Below are positions 41,025 through 48,724 of a stretch of DNA of 64,000 bases, one piece after another. Position 1 is the stretch's first letter. The number at the start of each line of letters is the position of its first letter. The stretch is from positions 466,427 to 530,426 of the forward strand of contig NZ_SCKT01000002.1 in the NCBI RefSeq assembly GCF_014155765.1. Direction: 5' to 3'. The notes below the pieces were generated by a model that searched no databases, was not told the DNA's origin, and worked only from the letters and a program-made list of their open reading frames with translations. The stretch comes from Pantoea dispersa (GTDB taxonomy: Bacteria; Pseudomonadota; Gammaproteobacteria; Enterobacterales; Enterobacteriaceae). Both the position numbers and the translations under genes were made by a program.

Positions 41025-41774
41025 GTGCAATGGTTCAGTCAGGAAAAATTTGCGGTTCGTCTTGAGTGGGGACTGCCTGCGGTAGAGCATCTTGCCGGGG
41101 AAGTCGACTGCGCTGTCATTGTTGACGTTATGTCGTTCTCAACTTGCGTCAGTATGGCTGTCAATAATGGTGCCTGTGTCTATCCGTACCCCTGGAAAGA
41201 TGCTTCTGCTATTGAATATGGTTTGAAAATGGGAGCCAGCACAGCAAGTCCGGACAGGCGATTCAGCGGTGAAGGTTACAGCCTATCGCCGGCTTCGCTA
41301 AGAAACATAAGCGAGGGTGAAAAACTGGTCCTCCCATCGCCTAACGGTTCAGCTGTTTCATTCAAAGCAAGGGATGCAGGAATAGCAGTGTTGAGCGGCT
41401 GTTTCAGAAACATATCTGCGACCGCGAATGCCTGCCGTTCCTTCAGCCGTGTGCTGGTAATTCCCTGTGGAGAACGCTGGCCCGATGGTAGCCTTCGACC
41501 CAGTATTGAGGATTATGTGGCTGCTGGCGGAATTATTGCTGCAATGGGGCGTCAAAATTGCTCACCAGAAGCAGAGGCTGCGGTGGCTGTCTGGCAGCAT
41601 TACCAGAAGCAAAACCTGGTGCTTTTACGGGAGTGTTCGTCTGCAATAGAGCTGATGCAACGTGGATTCGCCGGGGATGTCGATCTCTGCCTTGAAGTAG
41701 ACAAGTCCAGCCTGGAATGCCGGCTTTGGGGTGATGCCTATATGTCAGCATTGCCCGGGCAAAATAGTTTCTGA
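41025..41774 (+). CDS. 2-phosphosulfolactate phosphatase-family protein (ComB-like)
   Basis: The 249-residue protein matches the ComB family: CAVIVDVMSFSTCVSMAVNNGACVYPYPWKD near the N-terminus, LSPASLRNISEGEKLVLPSPNGSAVSFKARDAGIAVLSGCFRNISATAN, LVIPCGERWPDGSLRPSIEDYVAAGGII and a C-terminal half with LRECSSAIELMQRGFAGDVDLCLEVDKSS. ComB hydrolyses 2-phosphosulfolactate in archaeal coenzyme M synthesis; bacterial homologues are widespread with no assigned role. A GTG start at 41025 follows GGAGAAAG. Since no other coenzyme M gene is present, the substrate here is probably a different phosphate ester, perhaps of a sulfonate. Confidence 0.8.
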   Translation: MQWFSQEKFAVRLEWGLPAVEHLAGEVDCAVIVDVMSFSTCVSMAVNNGACVYPYPWKDASAIEYGLKMGASTASPDRRFSGEGYSLSPASLRNISEGEKLVLPSPNGSAVSFKARDAGIAVLSGCFRNISATANACRSFSRVLVIPCGERWPDGSLRPSIEDYVAAGGIIAAMGRQNCSPEAEAAVAVWQHYQKQNLVLLRECSSAIELMQRGFAGDVDLCLEVDKSSLECRLWGDAYMSALPGQNSF

Positions 41775-41785
41775 CCGACCAGACG

Positions 41786-41811
41786 GTGCGCTCTGTGCCA
41801 TGAGCGGACAT
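41786..41811. repeat. GTCCGCTT hairpin family, diverged copy
   Basis: GTGCGCTCTGTGCCATGAGC then GGACAT matches hairpin B of the composite unit at 20658-20681. GCGCT/AGCGG pairing remains. It lies 12 bp past the ComB-like stop. Confidence 0.6.
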
Positions 41812-41836
41812 CAATGAATATTGCTGTGGATTTCAC

Positions 41837-42226
41837 TCAGCGATGTTTCTCTAATCTGATATCAGTGTCATTGATGTCAATTTTATTGCCCCAGCCGAGC
41901 TGTATATAAAATTTTGCTGCACGACTTTGTTTGTCAGTTTCAAGCCAGGCAATCTCATGATGCCTGAATAATTCATTCTCCGCGAGTTCAACAAGCCTGC
42001 GGTCTATACCCCTGCCTTCGTACTCCGGGAGAACAAAGGCAGCAAAAAGGCAGCCTTCATCAGGTAAAATCATAGAGAAACCAATAATTTTCTCGTCATC
42101 AGTCGCAACCCATGCACAGCGACTCTTTTCAATCAAATCAGCTACTACGTTTTCGGTAATCCCGATTCGCCGCATTTCCTCACGACTCAAATGATTCTCG
42201 ATAACTGAGATTCTGACATGAAACAT
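41837..42226 (-). CDS. GNAT acetyltransferase, apparent loss of normal start
   Basis: From the ATG at 42226 the protein is 129 residues: MFHVRISVIENHLSREEMRRIGITENVV, AWVATDDEKIIGFSMILPDEGCLFAAFVLPEYEGRGIDRRLVELAENELFRHHEIAWLETDKQSRAAKFYIQLGW. The acetyl-CoA loop is EGRGIDRR. The same frame continues upstream as NIRTAQAADIDG, which is the expected first strand of a GNAT domain, but contains no ATG, GTG or TTG; the only near-cognate start is CTG at 42271. So either translation starts at CTG, the original start has mutated, or a shortened protein is made. Likely an amine or amino-acid acetyltransferase. Confidence 0.72.
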   Translation of the reverse strand: MFHVRISVIENHLSREEMRRIGITENVVADLIEKSRCAWVATDDEKIIGFSMILPDEGCLFAAFVLPEYEGRGIDRRLVELAENELFRHHEIAWLETDKQSRAAKFYIQLGWGNKIDINDTDIRLEKHR

Positions 42227-42401
42227 GCCATCGATATCAGCTGCCTGGGCAGTTCTTATATTTATGTTCAGAGGTATAACTCCATTCCAGGATAAGCATA
42301 AATTTTAGTATTGATGCCATTTTTATAAAGTCATCAGGGTTTGAGTCCAAAGCTGCTCGTAATGTCTTTTTTCGCTTGTACCAGATATCGAAGTGTATAT
42401 G

Positions 42402-42427
42402 AATCCGCTTTGTATCAGAAGCGGCCA
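42402..42427. repeat. GTCCGCTT hairpin family, diverged copy
   Basis: AATCCGCTTTGTATCAGAAG then CGGCCA keeps the CCGCTT/AAGCGG stem of hairpin B. The gap 42272-42585 holds this copy, the next one and no supported gene. Confidence 0.65.
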
Positions 42428-42556
42428 TAGCCAGTGGTTCCACATTCCCGCCGTTTAACTCCTGAGCATGCTGTTTATCGCTTATCCATGCCGGTGGCTT
42501 CGCTAACACACACACTTCGGTACCGGCCGAAGCAACATGGTTTCGTCTTCATTAAG

Positions 42557-42585
42557 CTGTCCGAAAATAAACGACGGAGCGGACC
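42557..42585. repeat. Degenerate GTCCGCTT hairpin copy abutting a start codon
   Basis: CTGTCCG (42557-42563) and CGGAGCGGACC (42575-42585) are the recognisable ends of a hairpin copy with an altered middle. The right arm runs straight into the ATG at 42586 and supplies the GGAG ribosome site of that gene. Confidence 0.5.
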
Positions 42586-42909
42586 ATGATTGCAGTACTT
42601 TTTGAGGCAGAAGCCCTGCCAGCAGCTCAGGAGCGATATCTTCAACTTGCTTCTGAGCTGAAGCCTCTTTTATCCGACACGCCCGGATTTATTTCCATTG
42701 AACGCTTCCAGAGCCTGACCACGCCCGGCAAGATCCTCTCTTTGTCCTGGTGGGAAGATGAGGATGCTGTCGCCAGGTGGAAACGCAATGTGATGCATCA
42801 GGCCGCGCAGCAAGAAGGCAGGCAGTCGATTTTTTCATTCTACAGGATACGGGTAGCCAGCGTATTCCGTGATTACTCTTCTGATAAGGGCACCAATCCG
42901 CATGCATGA
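42586..42909 (+). CDS. Antibiotic biosynthesis monooxygenase (ABM) domain protein
   Basis: The 107-residue protein has an ABM domain: [79 protein letters not shown], then [16 protein letters not shown]. The GFISIERF and [12 protein letters not shown] segments are typical of YgiN/IsdG-like small monooxygenases. The next gene (ACT domain) begins inside its last codons, and an ArsR-type regulator gene follows, so it belongs to a three-gene coupled unit. Possible role: modification of a small aromatic or heme-like compound under control of the regulator. Confidence 0.8.
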   Translation: MIAVLFEAEALPAAQERYLQLASELKPLLSDTPGFISIERFQSLTTPGKILSLSWWEDEDAVARWKRNVMHQAAQQEGRQSIFSFYRIRVASVFRDYSSDKGTNPHA

Positions 42910-43294
42910 CATTCACGTTATTCTCAAAAATAGCCCGGGCTCGCTAGGTTTACTGGGGAGTGTATTGGGGAAAAACGGTGTGGGTCTTGAAGGGGGTGGC
43001 GTATTTACAACACCGGAAGGCGGGCATGCACACTTTCTGGTTGAAGACGGGTATAAAGCGCGTACGGTATTAACTGAAGCCGGTTTTGAAGTCGGCAACG
43101 TATGTCGTCCTCTGGTCAGAAAATTAGCGCAGGAACGTCCCGGAGAGCTGGGCGAAATCGCTGACACACTTGCCCGGAACGGCATCAATATTCTGGTACA
43201 GTACAGCGACCACCGTAACCGGCTCATTCTCATTACGGATGATGATGTCCGGGCAGCCGAAGTAACCCGAAAATGGGCAATAGCTTCTGAATGA
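42902..43294 (+). CDS. Tandem ACT-domain protein
   Basis: The 130-residue protein consists of two ACT-like units. The first is [49 protein letters not shown]; the second is [39 protein letters not shown] domains bind amino acids or similar small ligands and usually regulate an attached enzyme; here they stand alone. The start at 42902 overlaps the ABM gene by eight bases, and the stop overlaps the start of the ArsR-type gene by four, so all three are co-translated. It could be the ligand sensor for the other two. Confidence 0.8.
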   Translation: MHDIHVILKNSPGSLGLLGSVLGKNGVGLEGGGVFTTPEGGHAHFLVEDGYKARTVLTEAGFEVGNVCRPLVRKLAQERPGELGEIADTLARNGINILVQYSDHRNRLILITDDDVRAAEVTRKWAIASE

Positions 43295-44001
43295 ACCTTG
43301 TTAACCAAATGCGCGAAAGTGAGCCGGATAATGTCCTTGAAACATCAATGGCAATGGTGGCATCTGCGCTGGCAGACCCGTCAAGGGTGACTATTCTGTG
43401 CGCGCTGATGGACGGGCGCGCATGGACAGCGACCGAACTTAGCGTAGTGGCTGGCATAGCAGCCTCGACAACCAGCGGGCATCTGAACCGACTCCTTAGC
43501 AACGGTCTGGTTAGTTGCCTGATGCAGGGTCGTCATCGCTATTACAGTCTGGCTGGCCACCCTATCGCCGGCTTACTGGAAAACCTGATGGGGGTTTCCA
43601 TGGGGACCATTAAGGCCCCCGTTTCCAGTACGCCGCTTCATCTGCGTTATGCACGCACCTGCTATGACCATCTGGCCGGCGAGCTTGCTGTCGAAATTTA
43701 TGACTTTATGCTGCGGGAAAACTGGCTGGAAGCAGAGGGGTCGGGACTGACATCAGCCGGCAAAATGCATTTTGAGAACATGGGCGTTATGCTGAATTCC
43801 CGCACACGGCGCAAGCCCTGTTGCCCCTGTCTGGACTGGAGTGAAAGGCGTTTCCACCTCGGCGGTGACGCGGGCTCAGCCCTGTTTACGCTTTTCCTGC
43901 AAAAAGAATGGGTAAAGCGTATACAGGGATATCGTGAAGTCAACGTAACCGATTCAGGCCGGGTGGCAATGAATCGGCTGTTTAAGCTGAAAATCAGCTG
44001 A
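43291..44001 (+). CDS. ArsR-family transcriptional regulator with extended C-terminus
   Basis: The 236-residue protein has an N-terminal ArsR winged helix ([64 protein letters not shown], residues about 25-90) followed by about 130 residues with [23 protein letters not shown], a hydrophobic wing and a [16 protein letters not shown] cluster near residue 175. That cluster (CCPC then H) could hold a metal or be redox-active. [12 protein letters not shown] is typical of a well-known ArsR subfamily. It is the last gene of the ABM/ACT unit, probably the operon's autoregulator. Confidence 0.85.
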   Translation: MNLVNQMRESEPDNVLETSMAMVASALADPSRVTILCALMDGRAWTATELSVVAGIAASTTSGHLNRLLSNGLVSCLMQGRHRYYSLAGHPIAGLLENLMGVSMGTIKAPVSSTPLHLRYARTCYDHLAGELAVEIYDFMLRENWLEAEGSGLTSAGKMHFENMGVMLNSRTRRKPCCPCLDWSERRFHLGGDAGSALFTLFLQKEWVKRIQGYREVNVTDSGRVAMNRLFKLKIS

Positions 44002-44174
44002 ATTAACGTCAGGTACCGGTCGATGTGATCAGGTGAGCCGGCATGCCTTCATTGTGAAAGGTTAAGCGGAGGGCGATAAGTTTTCCCTCAGGATGCGGTA
44101 ACTTACCGTCCGGCCGTGGAAAACGGGCTTACTCCGCTTCAGGTCAGGCGCTTAATCGCCAGAACATAGAGGGG

Positions 44175-45122
44175 TTAGTTCTTATCCAGCGACCAGGTCG
44201 CGCTGCGCACATCAACCTTCACCGGCAGCAGGCCGACGCGGGTGAAGGTGTCCGCCAGCGCCTGCTGTTCCGCAAACACCTGCGGTGACATGCGTGACGC
44301 GCCATAAGGCAGGCGTTGCAGCGTGGTCTGCCAGATGGATTTATCCAGACCGGTGGATTTCGCCAGAATCGCGGCGGCTTCATCCTGATGCTGATTGGCC
44401 CAGTCGCTCAGCTTGCTCAACTCGTCAACCACCTGCTTAGCCGTTTGCGGGTGGTTTTCGGCAAACGGGCGGCTGGCAAGATAGAAGGTGTAGTGCGGCA
44501 CCAGACCTTCCGCGTTGCGCACTTCACGCGCGCCGGCGTTGGCTTCGACCTCTGCCAGGTAGGGATCCCAGATCACCCAGGCATCGATTGCGCCCTTCTG
44601 GAAGGCGGCGCGCGCATCGGCCGGCGGCAGGTACACCGGCGTGACATCTTTATAGTTCAGCCCGGCATCTTCCAGCGCTTTCACCAGCAGATAATTGACG
44701 TCTGAACCCTTGTTCAGGCCAATGCGTTTGCCTTTGAGATCGGCCACGCTTTTGATGGGTGAGTCTTTCGGTACCACAATGGCTTCGGTTTTAGGGTTGG
44801 CGGGTGAATGTCCGAGATAAATCAGATCGGCTTTTGCCGCCTGCGCGAAGGCGGGTGGCGAATCGCCGGTGGCGGCCAGATCGATACTGCCCACGTTCAA
44901 CCCCTCCAGCATTTGCGGGCCGGCGGGGAATTCCACCCAGCGCACCGCAATACCCTCTTTTTTGAAGGTCTCATCCAGCGTGCCGCGATATTTCAGCAGC
45001 GCAAAAATGTTGGCTTTCTGATAGCCGATGGTGACGGTTTCCGGGTTGGCGGCAAAGGCGTGCGTGGCGAGCAGGCCGAAGCTGAGTGCCAGTGCGCTCA
45101 GGGCAAAACGTTGTGCTTTCAT
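44175..45122 (-). CDS. ssuA: Aliphatic-sulfonate ABC binding protein, SsuA type
   Basis: The 315-residue protein has a signal peptide (MKAQRFALSALALSFGLLAT.. cleaved near AFAAN) and the SsuA/TauA pattern: ETVTIGYQKANIFALLKYRGTLDETF, GSIDLAATGDSPPAFAQAAKADLIYLGHSPANPKTEAIVVPKDSPIKSVADLKGKRIGLNKGSDVNYLLVKALEDAGL and AFQKGAIDAWVIWDPYLAEVE. It should bind sulfonates in the periplasm. Neither the permease nor the ATPase of the ssu system is nearby, so it is an orphan subunit that probably feeds a transporter elsewhere. The start at 45122 is chosen because the signal peptide begins there. A sulfur-type promoter motif lies upstream. Confidence 0.87.
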   Translation of the reverse strand: MKAQRFALSALALSFGLLATHAFAANPETVTIGYQKANIFALLKYRGTLDETFKKEGIAVRWVEFPAGPQMLEGLNVGSIDLAATGDSPPAFAQAAKADLIYLGHSPANPKTEAIVVPKDSPIKSVADLKGKRIGLNKGSDVNYLLVKALEDAGLNYKDVTPVYLPPADARAAFQKGAIDAWVIWDPYLAEVEANAGAREVRNAEGLVPHYTFYLASRPFAENHPQTAKQVVDELSKLSDWANQHQDEAAAILAKSTGLDKSIWQTTLQRLPYGASRMSPQVFAEQQALADTFTRVGLLPVKVDVRSATWSLDKN

Positions 45123-45163
45123 GGGACGTCTCTCGTGGTTTTTCCTCCATCCTGGCAAAGTTG

Positions 45164-45205
45164 CTATATAACCAATAAATAACTTTTTAATATCGCTTAT
45201 AACTC
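45164..45205 (-). promoter_or_regulatory. Promoter motif cluster of the ssuA-like gene
   Basis: On the plus strand CTATATAACCAA (45164-45175) repeats the motif found at 874-885 before the ssuD-like gene, in the opposite orientation to the gene it precedes. CGCTTATAAC (45194-45203) repeats a motif seen at 7714-7723 before the MFS gene. A common sulfur regulator (CysB or Cbl type) is a reasonable hypothesis. Confidence 0.4.
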
Positions 45206-45364
45206 TAATTCCAGCCTGCATCAGCATTCACTGTAATGGGCAAGTTGCATAGAGAACCGGATAATTAGCACGGTAATAATTTGTATAACAAATCAAAATG
45301 TCAACGCCGCAGGCTTCTGTCAGGATAAGCGATAACGTTGCCTGCTATAGGTTGCTCCCGTTCT

Positions 45365-47419
45365 ATGAAGTGGTTTTCCCGAAGCGCCGTGCTGTTCTCT
45401 GCCAAAACCTGTCTGGCCGCCTTTCTGGCTTTTTATCTTGCGCTGGAACTCAACCTGGACAAACCCGCCTGGTCACTGACCACCGTGTATGTTGCCTCGC
45501 AGCTGTATTCCGCTTCGACGGTGTCCAAATCGGTGTTTCGCTTTTTTGGCACCGTGCTGGGCGGACTGTTTACTCTGTTGATCTATCCGGCTACGGTCCA
45601 GTCGCCGATGCTGTTCAGCCTGTGTATTTCACTCTGGGTTGCCATCTGCCTGTATCTCTCGCTGCACGACCGCACGCCAAAAAGTTACGTCTTTATGCTG
45701 GCCGGCTACAGCGCCGCCATTATGGGCTTTCCCGATGTGACCTCGCCCGGCGCCATTACCTATACGGTGATTTCCCGCATTGAGGAAATCACTGTAGCGA
45801 TTGTCTGCAGCAGCCTGGTGCATCGGCTGATCTTCCCGGTTTCGATGCGTCATCTGCTCGAACAGAGCGTCGGGCTGTGGTATCAGAACGCGCGTAAATT
45901 GTGTAGCGAGCTGATGACGGCGATGCCCGCGGCAAAATCACTGGAGCGCGAGGATATTCTGGTGCAGATGGCCAACTATCCGCTTAACGTCGAAACGCTG
46001 ATCACTCACTGCGTCTATGAAGGTGATGCCGCGCGGCGGCTGGTGCGGCTGGTCAGCGTGCAGTATCAGCATTTGTCGTACCTAATCCCGACGCTCACCG
46101 CCATTGAATCGCGGCTGAATCTGCTGGCACAGCAGCAGATCCGCTTTCCCGATTATGTCGCGACGGCCTTTCAGCAATTTTTACAATGGCTGAACGGCGA
46201 CGCGCAGCAGCCGGTGCGCGATCGCCTCACCGACGCTCAGGAGCAGCTGCAGCAGGCCTGGCGCGCAGGGCGGCTTAACAGTGAAGAGAGCATTTTGCTC
46301 ATCGGCCTGCTGGAACGGTTACTCAATTTTGTCCGTATTGCCGATGCTTACCACAGCGTCAGCGAGCGCGTCAGTGACTGGACGCCAGCGGTGAAACCGG
46401 GCAAGGCCTCACGCGCGCACAAGCATGTCGATAAAGGTCTGCTGCTGCTGTCGTGCTTTACTGCCTTCATCGCCACTTTTGCCAGCTGCCTGTTCTGGAT
46501 TGGCAGCGGCTGGCGTGATGGTTCAACCGCGCCGATGATGGCGGCGGTGCTGTGTTCGTTCTTCGCCGGGCTGGATAGCCCCATCGCGCCGATGAAGTTG
46601 TTTCTGAAGGGCGTACTGATCTCCATGGCGATCAGCCTGATTTACGTCACGCTGCTGATTCCGCAGGCGGTGACGTTTGAAGCACTGGTGATTTGCCTCG
46701 CGCCGGGATTGTTTGCTTTAGGGCTGGTGATCGCCAATCCGTCAACCAACCTGATCGGTCTCATCGTCGCCACGCAGATCCCCGGTTTGATCGGCATGAG
46801 CCACCATTTCAAACCCGATTTGCAGCTCATAGTGAATGCCATGATCTCCACGCTGGTGGGCATTGCCGTTGCGCTGGTGCTGACGCTGCTGATTCGCAAC
46901 AAACGCCCGGCGTGGACGGCCACGCGTGCGCTGCGCAAAGGCATTCGCGATCTGCTGCAGTTTATTACCGCGCTGCGCATGAACACCGCCACGCTGACGG
47001 CGCGGCAGCAATTTGTCGCACGCACGCTGGACAGGGTAAACGTGATTCTGCCGCGTAAACGTGTCGATCCGGCACCGGAACTGGTGGCGGGCGGTAACCT
47101 GATTGCGGAAGCCTGGCTCGGGGCTAACTGCTATGACTATTACACCCGTCATCGGCACCTGCTGCTGGCGAACCAGATAGAAAGCGCAGCCATGTTTCAC
47201 GAGCTGAGTCAGTTTCTTAAGCAGCGGCTAAAAACGCTGGACAGCACGCCGTCGCCGGCGCTGCTGCATGAGCTTGATGTGTTACTGCTGCGGCTGGAGG
47301 CGGCGGCGCAGCAGGAAAATGCGCTGTTTGCGCCGCTGTTTCATCTGTTCAATATCCGTCTGTCGCTCTTTCCTGGCGCGCGCTGGCCGCAGCCGCTGGC
47401 AGAGCAAAACCGCACATAG
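45365..47419 (+). CDS. FUSC-family membrane protein (AaeB/YdhK-like)
   Basis: The 684-residue protein has the FUSC layout: a first transmembrane bundle (SRSAVLFSAKTCLAAFLAFYLALELNLDKPAWSLTTVYVASQLYSASTVSKSVFRFFGTVLGGLFTLLIYP, residues about 5-75), a soluble middle of about 200 residues, a second bundle (LLLLSCFTAFIATFASCLFWIGSGWRDGSTAPMMAAVLCSFFAGLDSP and following helices) and a C-terminal soluble domain. Family members include the p-hydroxybenzoate efflux pump AaeB. No AaeA partner is seen. The ATG at 45365 is preferred over a TTG at 45338. The promoter region lies between it and the divergent ssuA-like gene. Confidence 0.85.
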   Translation: MKWFSRSAVLFSAKTCLAAFLAFYLALELNLDKPAWSLTTVYVASQLYSASTVSKSVFRFFGTVLGGLFTLLIYPATVQSPMLFSLCISLWVAICLYLSLHDRTPKSYVFMLAGYSAAIMGFPDVTSPGAITYTVISRIEEITVAIVCSSLVHRLIFPVSMRHLLEQSVGLWYQNARKLCSELMTAMPAAKSLEREDILVQMANYPLNVETLITHCVYEGDAARRLVRLVSVQYQHLSYLIPTLTAIESRLNLLAQQQIRFPDYVATAFQQFLQWLNGDAQQPVRDRLTDAQEQLQQAWRAGRLNSEESILLIGLLERLLNFVRIADAYHSVSERVSDWTPAVKPGKASRAHKHVDKGLLLLSCFTAFIATFASCLFWIGSGWRDGSTAPMMAAVLCSFFAGLDSPIAPMKLFLKGVLISMAISLIYVTLLIPQAVTFEALVICLAPGLFALGLVIANPSTNLIGLIVATQIPGLIGMSHHFKPDLQLIVNAMISTLVGIAVALVLTLLIRNKRPAWTATRALRKGIRDLLQFITALRMNTATLTARQQFVARTLDRVNVILPRKRVDPAPELVAGGNLIAEAWLGANCYDYYTRHRHLLLANQIESAAMFHELSQFLKQRLKTLDSTPSPALLHELDVLLLRLEAAAQQENALFAPLFHLFNIRLSLFPGARWPQPLAEQNRT

Positions 47420-47525
47420 TGTGATTAAGATCGCACTTTTTGTTAGGTCGGTAATAATAACAATGGTTACTATAACTCCCATGCAGAGCATTCAGCTCTG
47501 ACCCAAACATTGAAGGAATATGACC

Positions 47526-47747
47526 ATGAAAAATGTAAAAACTCTGACCATCGCTGCTGTTGCTGCTCTTTCTATGATCTCTTTCGGTAGCTTCGCCGCT
47601 GAAAGCATCTCCGTTCACGGCAGCACCCTGGATAGCGCTGAAGCCCAGGTTGCCGCTCAGGCTAAAGCGAGTGGTGCAGACAGCTACAAAATCACCAGCG
47701 CCCGCGCAGACAACGGCGTGGACATGACTGCTGAGCTGTACAAATAA
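47526..47747 (+). CDS. BhsA/McbA-like (DUF1471) small secreted protein
   Basis: The 73-residue product has a signal peptide (MKNVKTLTIAAVAALSMISF.., cleaved near SFAAES) and a DUF1471-like mature part (ESISVHGSTLDSAEAQVAAQAKASGADSYKITSARADNGVDMTAELYK). These small periplasmic proteins of Enterobacterales (BhsA, McbA, YdgH family) respond to stress and affect surface properties. The ATG at 47526 has AAGGA eight bases ahead, while the ATG at 47520 abuts it. It has its own promoter region and a strong terminator. Confidence 0.87.
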   Translation: MKNVKTLTIAAVAALSMISFGSFAAESISVHGSTLDSAEAQVAAQAKASGADSYKITSARADNGVDMTAELYK

Positions 47748-47776
47748 TAACAATCCCTTTCTCCGTTAACGTGCTT

Positions 47777-47801
47777 AGCCCGGGTTATCCCGGGCTTTTT
47801 T
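47777..47801 (+). terminator. Rho-independent terminator of the BhsA-like gene
   Basis: AGCCCGGG (47777-47784) and CCCGGGCT (47789-47796) form a perfect stem with loop TTAT, and T residues run to 47801. Confidence 0.93.
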
Positions 47802-47897
47802 GTGCCTGCGATGCGGTTCAGCGCCGCGACGCTTTCATGCCTTCATTGAATACCGTACAGTGCCAGACGAGCTAATTTCCGTGGGGAACGGTAACTG

Positions 47898-48599
47898 ATG
47901 AAAATGATTGGCCTGATTGGCGGCATGAGCTGGGAATCCACCGCGCTCTATTACCGCATCATCAATGAACAGGTAAAGCAACAGCTGGGCGGACTGCACT
48001 CGGCGCGCAGCCTGATGTACAGCGTCGATTTTCAGCAGATTGAGAAATTGCAGGTCGCCGGTGAATGGCAGCAGGCCGGTGAAATCCTGGCCGAAGCCGC
48101 CCGTAGCCTGGAGAAGGGCGGGGCGGATTTCATTGTGCTGTGCACCAACACCATGCACAAAGTCGCCGATCAGATCACCACGGCCACCCGCATTCCGCTG
48201 CTGCATATCGCTGACGCCACGGCACAACGCATTCGTCAGGCCGGCGTGAAACGCGTCGGTCTGCTGGCGACCGCGTTCACCATGGAGCAGGAATTCTATA
48301 AAGGCCGCCTTGAGCAGCAATATGACATCGAGGTGCTGGTACCGGACGCTACCGGACGTAAAACGGTGCACAACATTATTTATCAGGAGCTGTGCCTCGG
48401 CGTGATCCGTGAAGAATCACGCGCGCAGTACCGTGACATCATTGCTCAGCTGGTGGCACAAGGGGCTGAAGCCATTATCCTTGGCTGTACCGAAATCACG
48501 CTGCTGGTTAAAGCGGAGGATGCGGCGGTGCCGCTGTTCGATACCACATTAATCCATGCGCAGGACGCGGTGAAGCTGGCGCTGGCAACAAATAACTAG
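47898..48599 (+). CDS. Aspartate/glutamate racemase family protein (YgeA-like)
   Basis: The 233-residue protein has the twin-Cys racemase motifs: GLIGGMSWESTALYYRIINE at the start, LCTNTMHKVADQI with the first catalytic Cys near residue 84, LLATAFTMEQEFYKGRLEQQYDIEVLVPDATGRKTVHNIIYQELCLG, then ILGCTEITLLVKAEDAAVPLFDTTLIHA with the second Cys. It matches E. coli YgeA (230 residues), a broad-specificity amino-acid racemase. It lies next to the amino-acid deaminase/ABC block and may make D-amino acids that the deaminase consumes. A terminator follows. Confidence 0.88.
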   Translation: MKMIGLIGGMSWESTALYYRIINEQVKQQLGGLHSARSLMYSVDFQQIEKLQVAGEWQQAGEILAEAARSLEKGGADFIVLCTNTMHKVADQITTATRIPLLHIADATAQRIRQAGVKRVGLLATAFTMEQEFYKGRLEQQYDIEVLVPDATGRKTVHNIIYQELCLGVIREESRAQYRDIIAQLVAQGAEAIILGCTEITLLVKAEDAAVPLFDTTLIHAQDAVKLALATNN

Positions 48600-48683
48600 C
48601 CTGCTAATTATAAGCTGTGTTATTATGTGTTCATTGAAGGCACAACGCCGACCCGCATGGTCGCACAGGGATGTGCCAGAACT

Positions 48684-48709
48684 GGCTGCCAGCACTGGCA
48701 GCCTTTTTT
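48684..48709. terminator. Bidirectional terminator between racemase and deaminase genes
   Basis: GGCTGCC (48684-48690) and GGCAGCC (48697-48703) enclose a 6-base loop, followed by TTTTTT. It stands between two convergent genes. Confidence 0.88.
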
Positions 48710-48724
48710 GTGGCTGAAAAAGCG

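Noticed and set aside
42237-42515. 92-codon minus-strand frame upstream of the GNAT gene
   Set aside because: It runs through a hairpin repeat, overlaps the in-frame N-terminal extension of the GNAT gene in another frame and has no ribosome site.
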